Source: Phycisphaerae bacterium
GTDB lineage: Bacteria; Planctomycetota; Phycisphaerae; UBA1845; Fen-1342
Assembly (NCBI GenBank): GCA_030428945.1
Contig: JAUIEC010000002.1
Coordinates: forward strand, 434,001-498,000
Length of the DNA: 64,000 nt
Direction of reading: 5' to 3'
Under the pieces are notes generated by a model. It saw nothing but the letters and a program-made list of their open reading frames with translations. It did not search any database and was not told the DNA's origin. Position numbers and translations under genes: made by a program. Positions 35,819-44,455 of the stretch are shown here, piece after piece; positions within the stretch are counted from its first letter, which is position 1, and each line of letters begins with the position of its first letter.

Positions 35819-36577
35819 ATGGCGGAGCACGTGACGCGCGAGGTCGTGGTCGGAACGGACAGTGGCGCGATGCGCGGCACGGTCGCGGTTCGCAAGGGGC
35901 CGATGCGGCTGCGCGGACTGGTCGACACGGCCCTGGCGCTGACCGAGGCGCTGGCCCGCCGGGCGGACCAACTGGTGGTGCTGCAGGGCAAGTCGATCTC
36001 GTGCCAGGCGGGCTGCGGGGCGTGCTGTCGCCAGCTTGTGCCGATCGCGCCGCCGGAGGCGTTCTTCCTCATGGATGTGCTCGAGAGTCTGCCGGCGGAG
36101 CAGGCCGCCGCGGTGCGGGACCGCTACGTGGAGATCGGGCGCGTGCTCGAAGACGCGGCGATGATCGATGAGATGCTCGATCCGCCGGCCACGCTCGAAC
36201 CGGTGCTGCCGATCGCGCAGCGGTACTTCGAACTGCAGCAGGCCTGTCCGTTCCTGGTCAACGAGTCGTGCGGGATTCACCCGCGGCGGCCGGTGGCGTG
36301 CCGGGACTACAGCGTGACGAGTCCGGCCGAGCGTTGCGCGGATCCGTACGGCGGGGCGATCGACAAGGTTCCGATGCCGCTGCCGTTGTCGGTTCCGCTG
36401 GCGCGGGTGACGGCGGCGGTGACCGGGGAGAAGCCGCAGTTGCTTCCGTTGTCGCTGGTGCCGCGCTGGTGTGCGGCGCATTCCGACCTGGCGACGCGGA
36501 CCTGGGACGGTCCGGAACTGTTCGACCGGTTCGTGCACGAGTTGCGGTTGCAGTATCCGGTCCCGGACGAGTCCTGA
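35819..36577 (+). CDS. YkgJ-family Cys-cluster (putative Zn/Fe chelating) protein
   Basis: 252 residues. The YkgJ-type cluster is SCQAGCGACCRQLVPIAP (CxxxCxxCC), followed by ACPFLVNESCGIHPRRPVACRDYSV, two further Cys positions in the family pattern (written here across its two halves ACPFLVNESCG and IHPRRPVACRDY). These proteins probably bind a metal or iron-sulfur cluster. A close link to the YgfZ-like gene 11 bases upstream fits an iron-sulfur theme, but that is inference. Its TGA overlaps the ATG of the next gene (TGATG). Confidence 0.85.
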   Translation: MAEHVTREVVVGTDSGAMRGTVAVRKGPMRLRGLVDTALALTEALARRADQLVVLQGKSISCQAGCGACCRQLVPIAPPEAFFLMDVLESLPAEQAAAVRDRYVEIGRVLEDAAMIDEMLDPPATLEPVLPIAQRYFELQQACPFLVNESCGIHPRRPVACRDYSVTSPAERCADPYGGAIDKVPMPLPLSVPLARVTAAVTGEKPQLLPLSLVPRWCAAHSDLATRTWDGPELFDRFVHELRLQYPVPDES

Positions 36578-37161
36578 TGGCCGGCGCCTCACCGCCTCAG
36601 CCGTCGACACAACTGGTGGTCTGTCCGGAGTGCGACTACTCGCTGCGGGGGTTGCCGGCCGGCCATGGGTGTCCGGAGTGCGGATTCGCGTTCGAGCCGG
36701 GCACGCAGGTGTTTCATGGCTATCGTCGGCCGGGGCTGCTGGCGCGGATGCTGACGCTGGTGCTGCTGGCGGTCGCGGTACCGCTGGCGACGCAGGCGCT
36801 GTTCGGGGCGGTCAGCGGGGCGACGACGCAGGCCGAGTTGCTGGCGCTGATCGGGTGGGGCGGGCTGGTGGCGTACCTGCTGTGGGTGGTCTGGCAGCGT
36901 CGTCAGCGGCAGGCGCGCTGGTACGTGCTGCTGGATTCGCGGGGGATCACGTACCGCGAGGGCGACGAGGAGATCCACATCGCGGGGGGCGAGGTGTACG
37001 CGGCCGAGTACAGTCCGTTCTCGCACGGGATTCTGCTGATGAACGCGGACGGCAAGATGATCGGCTACGTCCCGGACCTGAAGCAGCCGCACTATCGCGA
37101 GATCGCGGCACTGCTGCGGGCGATCCGGCTGCGCGAGCCGGAGTGGAAGCGGGAGGCGTAG
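36577..37161 (+). CDS. Zinc-ribbon membrane protein
   Basis: 194 residues starting at the ATG that overlaps the previous stop (TGATG). Two CxxC pairs form a zinc ribbon near the N-terminus (VCPECDYSLRGLPAGHGCPE, ECGF). Two transmembrane helices follow: LTLVLLAVAVPLATQALFGA and LLALIGWGGLVAYLLWVVW. The C-terminal soluble part contains an SRGITYREGDEEIHI strand-rich segment, possibly PH-like. Planctomycete genomes contain many such ribbon-plus-membrane proteins of unknown role. It ends directly before a large array block. Confidence 0.75.
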   Translation: MAGASPPQPSTQLVVCPECDYSLRGLPAGHGCPECGFAFEPGTQVFHGYRRPGLLARMLTLVLLAVAVPLATQALFGAVSGATTQAELLALIGWGGLVAYLLWVVWQRRQRQARWYVLLDSRGITYREGDEEIHIAGGEVYAAEYSPFSHGILLMNADGKMIGYVPDLKQPHYREIAALLRAIRLREPEWKREA

Positions 37162-37310
37162 GGGGAAGAGGGAACAGGGAACCGGGAACAGGGAACAGGG
37201 AACCGGGAACAGGGAACAGGGAACAGCAGGGAACAGGGAACAGGGAACAGGGAGCCGGAGTCGCTTGCTCCCTCGCTCCCTCGCTCCCTCGCTCCCTATC
37301 CCAGGCGTTG

Positions 37311-37388
37311 TAGGGTGCGTCATCGACGCGGCCGCGGGGCTTCCGTCGACCCGCGACGCATCGAGCGTCGATGCCGCACCGCCTGGCA
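37311..37388 (+). repeat. M1 palindromic module, copy 3
   Basis: Arms GGTGCGTCATCGACGC and GCGTCGATGCCGCACC as in copy 1; the centre is different. Confidence 0.85.
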
Positions 37389-37421
37389 GCTTCAACCGCC
37401 GGCGGAATCAGCTCGCGTGCA

Positions 37422-37456
37422 GAAGACACTGCTCAAGAGCTCAAGAGCAGTGGCAC
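37422..37456 (+). repeat. M2 hairpin module with doubled TCAAGAGC
   Basis: GAAGACACTGC, then TCAAGAGC twice, then AGTGGCAC. CACTGC/GCAGTG form the outer stem, and the inner GAGCTC palindrome extends it. Confidence 0.85.
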
Positions 37457-37710
37457 GATCGCCGTGGGATGCGTCTTCGATGCCGCGCCGCCCGGCTGCA
37501 TCCAACGCAGTCCCCCACCCTTCCGCTCGCTGCGCTCGCTTAAGGGTGGGGCACCCGGCGCTCAACGGTGGGGCACCCCCCGGCGCTCAAGGGTGGGGCA
37601 CCCGGCGCTCAAGGGTGGGGCTAGGGGGAGAGGGAACAGGGAACAGGGAACAGGGAGCCGGAGTCCCTTGCTCCCTCGCTCCCTTGCTCCCTCGCTCCCT
37701 ATCCCAGTCC

Positions 37711-38304
37711 TCAGCGCAGGTCGATCAGGTCGGCTTCGGCCGTGATGGCGATCGGGTCGATCGTCAGGATCAGGGCGTCGCCGCAGTAGAAGTCCTGCGG
37801 GGCGGCGAAGAAGTCGCCGTTGAAGTAGTTCAGTCCGCTCAGGTCGAAGTCGCCGAGGAATTCGCCGGTGAACGGGTCGTAGTCTTCTTCGGCCAGCAGT
37901 TGCAGTTGCTCGATGCAGGGGTATTCGAGCAGCAGGGTTTCGCCGTCGAAAACGAAGACGCCCTGTTCGATGCCATCGACGAGGAACACCAGGTAGACAT
38001 CGAAGCCGGTCAGGTTCTCGAACCCGATCAGGTTGATGTCGAGCAGTTCCTCGACCACAAGCTGGTCGCGGATGTCGACGATCACATCGGCGTTGTCCTC
38101 GATGACCACGACGGTGTCGGCCGCGTCGCCGAGCAGGATCAGGTCGTTCGAGCGCGGGTCGATCGTCTGCACGTCGCTGACGACCTGGTTGATGTTGATC
38201 TCGAGTTCCTCGAGGACGTCCTCGAGTTCGATGTCCGGGCAGCCACCCATGGTCGCCCCGATCAGGGCGGTCGCCAGCAGCGCGATCAGGTTCTTCTTCA
38301 GCAT
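37711..38304 (-). CDS. Acidic lipoprotein of unknown function
   Basis: 197 residues. Lipoprotein signal MLKKNLIALLATALIGATMG then GC. The mature part is strongly acidic and hydrophobic (LEDVLEELEININQVV, DLILLGDAADTVVVIEDNAD, GFDVYLVFLVDGIEQGVFVF), suggesting a beta-sandwich-like exported domain, with two further Cys (YPC, FYC) that could form a disulfide. A purine-rich AAAGGAG is upstream. It belongs to no family that I recognise. It is upstream (on the minus strand) of the block-C repeats and downstream of the Cys/His-repeat lipoprotein, possibly one unit. Confidence 0.75.
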   Translation of the reverse strand: MLKKNLIALLATALIGATMGGCPDIELEDVLEELEININQVVSDVQTIDPRSNDLILLGDAADTVVVIEDNADVIVDIRDQLVVEELLDINLIGFENLTGFDVYLVFLVDGIEQGVFVFDGETLLLEYPCIEQLQLLAEEDYDPFTGEFLGDFDLSGLNYFNGDFFAAPQDFYCGDALILTIDPIAITAEADLIDLR

Positions 38305-38354
38305 GGTTCCGTGCTCCTTTCCGAGTCGTTTCGGTTCTGTTGCAAGCGTGAGGG

Positions 38355-38915
38355 TCAGCGGCGGCGAATCACGCGCCGCTGCGGCTGGACGGTGGCCCCG
38401 ACCCAGCGGCGACCATCCCAGCGGTGCCCGCAGTTCGGGCTGTGCCGGTGGCCCTTCAGGGCGACGATCCGTCGGCCGTCATAGTAGTGATTGCAGGCCC
38501 GCGTGCAGACGTGGGCCCGCGGCGCGCGGGCCGTGGCACGCGTGCTGGCCACGATCCAGTGCCTGCCTTCCCAGCGATGCCCGCAGTTGGGGCCGTGCCG
38601 GTGTCCCTTGAGGACGACGAGCTTGCGTCCGTCGTAATAGTGGTGGTCGCAGGCCCGTGTGCAGACGTGGGCCCGGCTGGCCCCGCCCGTCCGGATGATG
38701 ACCCAGCGGTTGTTGTCCCAGCGGTGTCCGCAATTCGGCCCGTGGCGGTGGCCTTCGATCACGACCAGTCGGCCGCCGCCGTCGTAGTAGTGGTGGTGGC
38801 AGTCCCGCGCGCAGATGTGCCGCTCGGTCCGGTGGACGTAGATCTCGTCGTCCCGGTCATCGCCGCAGCCGGGCAGCGCCAGCAGCAGCAGGGTGGCAAG
38901 TACGACCGTTCGCAT
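38355..38915 (-). CDS. Lipoprotein with three tandem Cys/His-rich repeats
   Basis: 186 residues from the ATG at 38915, with CAGGAG ten bases upstream. The lipoprotein signal is MRTVVLATLLLLALPGC. The mature protein is three near-identical repeats of about 37 residues (about 33-71, 83-120, 135-171), spaced about 50. Each repeat holds HxCxRxCxHxYYDGR, a short hydrophobic strand, then GHRHGPNCGHRW. Every repeat thus supplies three Cys and about six His, a pattern that suggests metal binding or a heme/metal-relay scaffold at the envelope. I recognise no named family. A good candidate for a metal-binding surface protein. Confidence 0.75.
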   Translation of the reverse strand: MRTVVLATLLLLALPGCGDDRDDEIYVHRTERHICARDCHHHYYDGGGRLVVIEGHRHGPNCGHRWDNNRWVIIRTGGASRAHVCTRACDHHYYDGRKLVVLKGHRHGPNCGHRWEGRHWIVASTRATARAPRAHVCTRACNHYYDGRRIVALKGHRHSPNCGHRWDGRRWVGATVQPQRRVIRRR

Positions 38916-39138
38916 GGCAGGACTCCTGTTCGTTGATTCGGCATGGTATCCGCTCGTGGGGCCGGCCGCACGCGGACGCGGCCGGACCCGTGTCGGACAC
39001 CGCTCCCCCGCAGTGGTTAGTCGGTCCTTCCGCGAAACGTCCCCCGCGGGGTGGTGAAGGGATGCCGGCGGGGGTGCGGGGCGCGGCGACGGCCGGCGGC
39101 GTATCATCTCGCGTACGTTGGGGGGGGCGGGAAACGAG

Positions 39139-40038
39139 ATGCTGGCGTTCTACACCGACTGCTTCGTGCTGCCCCTGCCGCCGCGGCACCGTTTTCCGAT
39201 GGAGAAGTACGCGCGGTTGCGGCGGGTGCTGGCCGATCGGTCGGACGGGCCGAGCCTGCGGATCCCGCCGGCGGCGACGGATCGGCAGTTGCTGCGGGTG
39301 CACACGCCGGACTATCTGCGGCGGGTCGTGCAGGGTGCCCTGGCGGCCGACGAGGTCCGGGCGATCGGGTTTCCGTGGTCGCCGGCGCTGGTGGAGCGCT
39401 CGCGGCGGTCGACCGGGGCGACGCTGGCGGCGTGCGCGGCCGCCTGTCGGGACGGCGTGGCGGTCAATCTCGCGGGTGGAACGCATCACGCCTTTGCGGG
39501 GCAGGGGGCCGGGTTCTGTGTCTTCAACGATGCGGCGGTCGCGGCCCGCGATCTGCAGGCGGTGGGGCTGGCCGAGCGAGTGCTGATCCTGGATGCGGAC
39601 GTGCACCAGGGAGACGGGACGGCGGCGATCTTCGCGGGTGATGCGAGCGTGTTCACGTTTTCGATTCACGGTGCGGAGAACTATCCGTTCCGCAAGATGT
39701 CCGGGGACCTGGACATCGGGCTGCCGACGGGGACGGATGACGAGGGGTATCTGGCGGCGCTGGGCGGGGGGCTGGATGCGGCGCTGGCGTTTGGTCCGGA
39801 CCTGGTGATCTACCTGGCGGGTGCCGATCCGTACGCTGGGGATCGGCTGGGCAAGCTGGCGTTGACGCAGGCGGGGCTGGCGGCGCGTGACCGGCTGGTG
39901 CTGGAGGCGTTCCGATCGGCCGGGGTCCCGGTCGCGATTGCGATGGCGGGCGGGTACTGCCCGGAGGTGGAGCGGATCGTGGAGATCCACGCGCAGACGG
40001 TTCTGCTGGCGGCGGAGTACCAGAACGTTGCCGGGTGA
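39139..40038 (+). CDS. Histone-deacetylase-family protein
   Basis: 299 residues from the ATG at 39139. HDAC-fold motifs: NLAGGTHHAFAGQGAGFCVF (tandem catalytic His), LILDADVHQGDGTAAIF (zinc-binding Asp and His), FTFSIHGAENYPFRK, YLAGADPYAGDRLGKLALT (second zinc Asp and DxLG). Bacterial members deacetylate acetylpolyamines, acetoin-related or other small acetylated substrates. It is divergent from the Cys/His lipoprotein gene across a 223-base gap. The TMEM175-like gene follows after 91 bases. Confidence 0.93.
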   Translation: MLAFYTDCFVLPLPPRHRFPMEKYARLRRVLADRSDGPSLRIPPAATDRQLLRVHTPDYLRRVVQGALAADEVRAIGFPWSPALVERSRRSTGATLAACAAACRDGVAVNLAGGTHHAFAGQGAGFCVFNDAAVAARDLQAVGLAERVLILDADVHQGDGTAAIFAGDASVFTFSIHGAENYPFRKMSGDLDIGLPTGTDDEGYLAALGGGLDAALAFGPDLVIYLAGADPYAGDRLGKLALTQAGLAARDRLVLEAFRSAGVPVAIAMAGGYCPEVERIVEIHAQTVLLAAEYQNVAG

Positions 40039-40129
40039 GACCGTGCGGGCGCGGACGGAACCGCGGGGGGCGTGGGGGTTGATCGGCTTCGGGCTGGGCA
40101 GGCTGGTGCGGGACGGTTAGCTTACGGGC

Positions 40130-40873
40130 ATGGACAGAATCGCCAAAGACCGTGCCAACTGGGTGCTGGAAGATCACTTCCGGATGCGCGGCCTGGAGAT
40201 GAGCCGGATCGAGACCTTCACCGACGCGGCGTTCGCGTTTGCGCTGACGCTGCTGGTGGTGTCGTTCGAGGTTCCGGAGAGCTACGCCGATTTGAAGCGG
40301 GCCCTGATGGGGGCGCCGGCGTTCGCGGCGAGTTTCGCGATCCTGATGTTCTTCTGGTGGGGGCATCATCGCTTCAGTCGCCGTTTCGGCCTGGAGGATG
40401 CGCCGACGATCGCGATCAGTTGCCTGCTGGTCTTCATCGTGCTGATCTATGTCTATCCGCTCAAGTTCGTGTTCGGGGCCTTCGCGACGTGGCTCGGCTG
40501 GCTGGTGGGGGGCGGCAGCCTGGCCGGGAAGCCGATGACGGCCGAAGACCTGAACGGGTTGTTCGTGATCTACGGGCTGGGTTTCTTCGCGATGAGCATG
40601 GTGATCGCGTGGCTGAACTGGCACGCCCTGCGGGTTCGCGAGGACCTGGAACTGAACACCATCGAGATCTTCGACACGCACGCCGAGATTCGCCAGTGGA
40701 TCGTGTACGGCTCGGCCGGTCTGTTGTCGGTGGTGCTGGCGGTCGTCATCGGCCAGACGCCGCCGGGTCTGCCCGGCTTCGCCTACATGCTGCTGCCGAT
40801 CGTGATGCCGTGGCAGGGTATCGTGCAGCAGCGCAAGCGGATTGCGTTGCTGGCGATTACGACGAAGAAGTAG
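40130..40873 (+). CDS. TMEM175/DUF1211-family membrane protein (putative K+ channel)
   Basis: 247 residues with six predicted transmembrane helices. The family's filter-helix motif is RIETFTDAAFAFALTLLVVS (RxxxFSD form RIETFTD). Bacterial TMEM175 proteins form tetrameric potassium-selective channels; this copy has the single-repeat length. A Lys/Gln-rich cytoplasmic C-terminus ends the protein. The stop codon TAG runs straight into GGGAGCCA units: the array starts at the final base of the stop. Confidence 0.85.
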   Translation: MDRIAKDRANWVLEDHFRMRGLEMSRIETFTDAAFAFALTLLVVSFEVPESYADLKRALMGAPAFAASFAILMFFWWGHHRFSRRFGLEDAPTIAISCLLVFIVLIYVYPLKFVFGAFATWLGWLVGGGSLAGKPMTAEDLNGLFVIYGLGFFAMSMVIAWLNWHALRVREDLELNTIEIFDTHAEIRQWIVYGSAGLLSVVLAVVIGQTPPGLPGFAYMLLPIVMPWQGIVQQRKRIALLAITTKK

Positions 40874-40978
40874 GGAGCCAGGGAGCCAGGGAGCGAGGGA
40901 GCCAGGGAGGGCCACTGCCCGCCTGCTTACCTGCTTACGTGCTCACTTGCTTACTTGCTTACCTGCTTACTCGCTGGT
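40873..40978. repeat. Two opposed arrays between convergent genes
   Basis: 40873-40914 is GGGAGCCA/GGGAGCGA units in sense to the TMEM175-like gene. 40924-40978 is the reverse complement of AGCAAGTA/AGCAGGTA units, in sense to the metal permease gene on the minus strand, and includes that gene's stop. Confidence 0.9.
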
Positions 40979-42280
40979 TTCGTCCCTGGGGATCGGGCGG
41001 CCGTGGGGGTCGTGGGTGGGCTGCTGCACTTCGTCTTCGAGTTGCCGTCGCATCCCGGGGGTGGTGATGTGCTCCAGCCGTTCGGCGGGGGCGTGCAGGT
41101 GGTCGCTGGGCAGTTCCAGGTGCTGGTCGAGGTAGGTTTCCCACAGGCGGTGGGCGCCGACCAGGTCGCGGGCCCGGCGGCGGCCGGCGGGAGTCAGGCT
41201 GGCGTCGTCGACCAGTGCGGCCCGTGCGAGGCGGCGGAGCGCCAGGTGCGCGATCCAGGGGCGCAGTCCGCCGGCCTGTTGCAGAACGGCGACCATTTGC
41301 GGGCGGGTCGCGGTTCGGCCGGCCTCTTCGAAACGATAGAGCAGTCCGAGCAGGTCTTCTTCGGCGATCCGGAGCGTCAGGTCGAGTTGTCGCAGGGCCC
41401 GGCGGATCAGTCCGTGCCGTGGGCCGGCCACGACGGCGACGGCCAGCAGTCCGCCGGCGACGACGGTCATCATGCCGGCCGTGCTGGTGTCGACGCCGGG
41501 ATAGCCGAACCAGCCGGGCACATGCAGGGCGCCGAGGTGTCCGAGCAGGGCGGAGAGCGCGGCGACGGCGACGCTGATCAGGAGCATCCCGAGCAGCCGG
41601 TCGGTCAGCAGGACGGCGGTGGCGGCCGGGACGATCAGCATGGCGATGACGAGCACGCTGCCGACGCTTTCGAAGGCGACGACGGTGGTGATCGCGACCA
41701 TGGTCATCAGCAGGTAGTGCAGCCAGGTGGCGTCGAACCCGAGCGTGGTGGCCAGTTGCGGGTCGAAGGTCGAGATCTTCAGTTCCTTGTAGAACAGGGT
41801 CACGAAGCCGACATTGAGCAGCAGGACGATGCCGTTGGTGAGCATCGCGCGGGGGACGTCCCAGCCGAGCAGGGTGACGGTGTTCAGCGGGCTCGGTTCG
41901 AGCGCGCCGTACAGGACGCAGCCCGGGTCGAGGTCGACGTTGCGGGCGGCCCGTTCGAGGATGACGAGTCCGATCGCGAAGAGAGTCGTGAAGACGACGC
42001 CCATCGAAGCGCCCTGGTCGACGCCGCCGCTGCGATGGACGGCCTGGGTCAGGGCGGCGGTCAGCACGCCGACGACGCCGGCCCCGATCAGCATCACGCT
42101 GCTGGCGCGACTGCCGGTCAGCAGGAAGGCGAGCGCCAGGCCGGGCAGGACCGCGTGGCTGATGGCGTCGCCCATCATGCTCATGCGGCGCAGCACCAGG
42201 AAGTTGCCGAGCAGGGCGGCCGACATCGCGCACAGCGCGCCGATGATGACGATCTGGGTGTCGAGCAGGGTCCAGATCAC
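40967..42280 (-). CDS. Metal ABC transporter permease 2 with C-terminal DtxR/MntR-like domain
   Basis: 437 residues from a GTG at 42280, with GGAGGAG upstream; it overlaps the previous stop (GTGA). Residues 1-285 are an ABC-3 (Mn/Zn/Fe) permease: NFLVLRRMSMMGDAISHAVL, LKISTFDPQLATTLG, IAMLIVPAATAVLL. Residues about 297-437 are a complete iron-dependent-repressor module: a winged helix (from LRIAEEDLLGLLYRFEE to SLTPAGRRRARDLV), then GAHRLWETYL (His377), APAERLEHIT (Glu400, Glu403, His404) and PTHDPHGRPIP. These positions match MntR metal ligands. The stop TAA lies inside an AGCGAGTA repeat unit, so the final Ser-Glu is repeat-derived. Confidence 0.9.
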   Translation of the reverse strand: MIWTLLDTQIVIIGALCAMSAALLGNFLVLRRMSMMGDAISHAVLPGLALAFLLTGSRASSVMLIGAGVVGVLTAALTQAVHRSGGVDQGASMGVVFTTLFAIGLVILERAARNVDLDPGCVLYGALEPSPLNTVTLLGWDVPRAMLTNGIVLLLNVGFVTLFYKELKISTFDPQLATTLGFDATWLHYLLMTMVAITTVVAFESVGSVLVIAMLIVPAATAVLLTDRLLGMLLISVAVAALSALLGHLGALHVPGWFGYPGVDTSTAGMMTVVAGGLLAVAVVAGPRHGLIRRALRQLDLTLRIAEEDLLGLLYRFEEAGRTATRPQMVAVLQQAGGLRPWIAHLALRRLARAALVDDASLTPAGRRRARDLVGAHRLWETYLDQHLELPSDHLHAPAERLEHITTPGMRRQLEDEVQQPTHDPHGRPIPRDETSE

Positions 42281-43602
42281 GGCCGCTCCTCCAGGGCGTG
42301 GGGGCTGGCGGGTGGTTGTCGGTCGCGGTCCTGGTGCAGCAGCAGGGCTTCGAGTTTCTGGATCATCTCCGGGGCGAGGACGTGTTCGATCTGGTCGGCG
42401 TCGCGGTCGACGTGGCTGGGGGCGATGTCGGCGTGCTCGATCAGGTAGAGTTCCCACAGGCGGTGGTTGCGGGTCACGCGGGCGGCGTGGCGCCGGCCGG
42501 GTTCGGTCAGGCGGATGGCGTTTGGTTCGGTCGGGACGACGAGCCCGGCCCGTTCGGCCGCGGAGATGGTCTGGGCGAGTTGCCGCGGGGACCACGAACG
42601 GCGGGCGAGCAGTTCGTTGCGCCGCACGCTGGGCGGGTGGTTGGCCATTTCGCTGAGTTCGTAGACGGCTCGCAGCAGGTGCTGGCGGGCGATCTTCCGA
42701 CGGAGTTCGGACTGGCGCCAGGCGCGGCCGACCACGCCGCGGGCCGGACCGGCGAGGAGGCTGACGAGGAAGAAACCGCTGGCGACGAGGACGATGACGG
42801 CGCCGGCCGGCGTGTCGGGCAGCAGTGCGCTGAGCAGGGCGCCGACCAGGCTGCTGACGGCGCCGAGGACGGCGGCGCCGACGACCATGGTGGGCAGGTG
42901 TTCGGTCCAGAAGCGTGCGGCGGCGGCGGGGATGATCAGCAGGGCGACCATCAGGATCAGCCCGACGGCCTGGAGTCCGACGACGGTGACGCCGACGACG
43001 AGGACCATCAGCGTGATGTCGAGCGCGACGATCGGCCAGCCCTGCGCGCCGGCGTACTGCGTGTCGAAGCACAGCAGGGTGAATTCCTTGAAGAGCAGTC
43101 CGCAGGTGCCGGCGATGACCAGCGAGGAGGCCAGGATCAACTGGGCGTCGGAGGCGATCATCGAGGCGGTCTTGCCGTAGATGAAGGATTCGAGTCCGGC
43201 CGCGCTGCCGGTTTCGAGTTTCTGGATGATCCGCAGCAGGCAGACGCCGAGTCCGAAGAAGACGCTGAGGACGATGCCGAGAGCGGCGTCCTCCTTCAGA
43301 CGGGTCCAGTGGACCAGCAGCAGGATCGCGCCGACGCCGAGTCCGCCGGAAAGGGTGGCGCCGAGCAGCAGGCCGGGCAGGTTCTTTCCGTCGAGGCCGA
43401 GCGCGCCGAGCACGAGGAAGGCGCAGGCGATTCCGGGGAGGGTCGCGTGGCTGATCGCATCGCCGAGCAGCGAGCGTTTCCGCAGGAGCATGAACGACCC
43501 GATCACGCCGCTGGCGAGTCCCAGCACGGTCACGCCGCCGACGACGATCCGCGTGTTGTAATCCTGCAGCGTCAGGACGCGAAACAGGTCAAGGTCGGGC
43601 AC
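42277..43602 (-). CDS. Metal ABC transporter permease 1 with C-terminal DtxR/MntR-like domain
   Basis: 441 residues. Residues 1-290 are an ABC-3 permease (SFMLLRKRSLLGDAISHATL, LLIIPAAAARFWTEHLP). From about residue 300 comes a DtxR-like winged helix (RQHLLRAVYELSEMANHPPS, IRLTEPGRRHAARV), then NHRLWELYLIEH (His380) and DADQIEHVLAPE (Asp403, Glu406, His407). The Glu of the first ligand position is Asp. Two permeases fused in parallel to the same regulatory module are unusual. The 3' end overlaps permease 2 by four bases (GTGA). The ATPase gene ends 19 bases before its start. Confidence 0.9.
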   Translation of the reverse strand: MPDLDLFRVLTLQDYNTRIVVGGVTVLGLASGVIGSFMLLRKRSLLGDAISHATLPGIACAFLVLGALGLDGKNLPGLLLGATLSGGLGVGAILLLVHWTRLKEDAALGIVLSVFFGLGVCLLRIIQKLETGSAAGLESFIYGKTASMIASDAQLILASSLVIAGTCGLLFKEFTLLCFDTQYAGAQGWPIVALDITLMVLVVGVTVVGLQAVGLILMVALLIIPAAAARFWTEHLPTMVVGAAVLGAVSSLVGALLSALLPDTPAGAVIVLVASGFFLVSLLAGPARGVVGRAWRQSELRRKIARQHLLRAVYELSEMANHPPSVRRNELLARRSWSPRQLAQTISAAERAGLVVPTEPNAIRLTEPGRRHAARVTRNHRLWELYLIEHADIAPSHVDRDADQIEHVLAPEMIQKLEALLLHQDRDRQPPASPHALEERP

Positions 43603-43621
43603 GCAGGGCCTCCGATCCGGT

Positions 43622-44455
43622 TCATTCCCGCGAACCCCGGTTGCGGGCCAGGGCGTTGGCGGCTTCCTCGAGCAGCGTCAGGCGTCCGCCGTAGGTCTTT
43701 CGCAGGTTCTCTTCGGTAAACACGTCCGCGGTCGGGCCGCAGGCGACGATCCGCATGTTGAGCAGGACGACGGCGTCGAAGTACTCGGCCACGGTCTGCA
43801 GGTCGTGGTGCACGACCAGGACGGTCTTGCCGGCCCGCTGCAGGGTGCGGAGGACTTCGACGATCGCCCGTTCGGTCGACGCGTCGACACCGGCGAACGG
43901 CTCGTCCATCAGGTAGAGCCGGGCATCCTGGGCCAGGGCGCGGGCCAGGAAGACGCGCTGCTGCTGGCCGCCGGAAAGCTGGCTGATCTGTCGCTTGGCG
44001 TAGTCGGCCATCCCGACGCGGTCGAGGGCTTCGAGGGCGACGGCGCGGTGCCGGCGTCCGACCGGTCGGAACCAGCCGATCTGTCCGTAGCGCCCCATCG
44101 TGACGACGTCGAGGGCGTTGACCGGGAAGTCCCAGTCGACGCTTTCGCGCTGCGGGACGTAGCCGACCAGGTGCCGCTGCTGGTGGTAGGGCTGGCCGTA
44201 GATGGTGACGATGCCGGAGGCCTTCGGGATCAGGTCGAGCGTGGCCTTGAGCAGGGTGCTCTTGCCGGCGCCGTTCGGGCCGATGATCGCGATCAGCTTG
44301 CCGTCGGGGGCGTCGTAGTCGACATCCCAGAGGACCGGCTTGCGGTGGTAGGCGACGGTCATGTCGTGGATCGAGAGCGGCGAACTGGTCGGGTGCTCAG
44401 CGCCCGAGGCGACCCGTTCGAGCCGCAGACCCTCCGGCTGCATCGGATCGTTCAT
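43622..44455 (-). CDS. Metal ABC transporter ATP-binding protein
   Basis: 277 residues from the ATG at 44455, which overlaps the substrate-binding-protein stop (ATGA). Walker A is [17 protein letters not shown], the Q-loop is [16 protein letters not shown], the signature is [16 protein letters not shown], Walker B is [12 protein letters not shown], and the H-loop is [15 protein letters not shown]. The sequence fits manganese/zinc/iron importer ATPases (MntB/ZnuC type). An N-terminal extension of about 25 residues precedes the domain. It sits in the order binding protein, ATPase, permease 1, permease 2. Confidence 0.95.
   Translation of the reverse strand: MNDPMQPEGLRLERVASGAEHPTSSPLSIHDMTVAYHRKPVLWDVDYDAPDGKLIAIIGPNGAGKSTLLKATLDLIPKASGIVTIYGQPYHQQRHLVGYVPQRESVDWDFPVNALDVVTMGRYGQIGWFRPVGRRHRAVALEALDRVGMADYAKRQISQLSGGQQQRVFLARALAQDARLYLMDEPFAGVDASTERAIVEVLRTLQRAGKTVLVVHHDLQTVAEYFDAVVLLNMRIVACGPTADVFTEENLRKTYGGRLTLLEEAANALARNRGSRE

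Larger units (their letters stand above)
37162..37710. repeat. Composite intergenic repeat block C
   Basis: No gene; convergent genes on both sides. Order: GGGAACA/GGGAACC heptamers in sense to the upstream gene (37173-37255), antisense CTCGCTCC octamers (37264-37300), M1 (37311-37388), M2 (37422-37456), M3 (37508-37555), four GGCGCTCAAGGGTGGGG-type units (37556-37622), GGGAACA units (37630-37655), antisense octamers again (37668-37702). The segment from GGGAACAGGGAGCC through CCCTATCCCAG occurs twice, near 37243-37303 and 37643-37706. Confidence 0.85.

Noticed and set aside
42281..43072. Upstream extension of metal permease 2 in the same frame
   Set aside because: That part is shadow of permease 1. 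The GTG at 42280 has a strong Shine-Dalgarno and the usual stop-start overlap.
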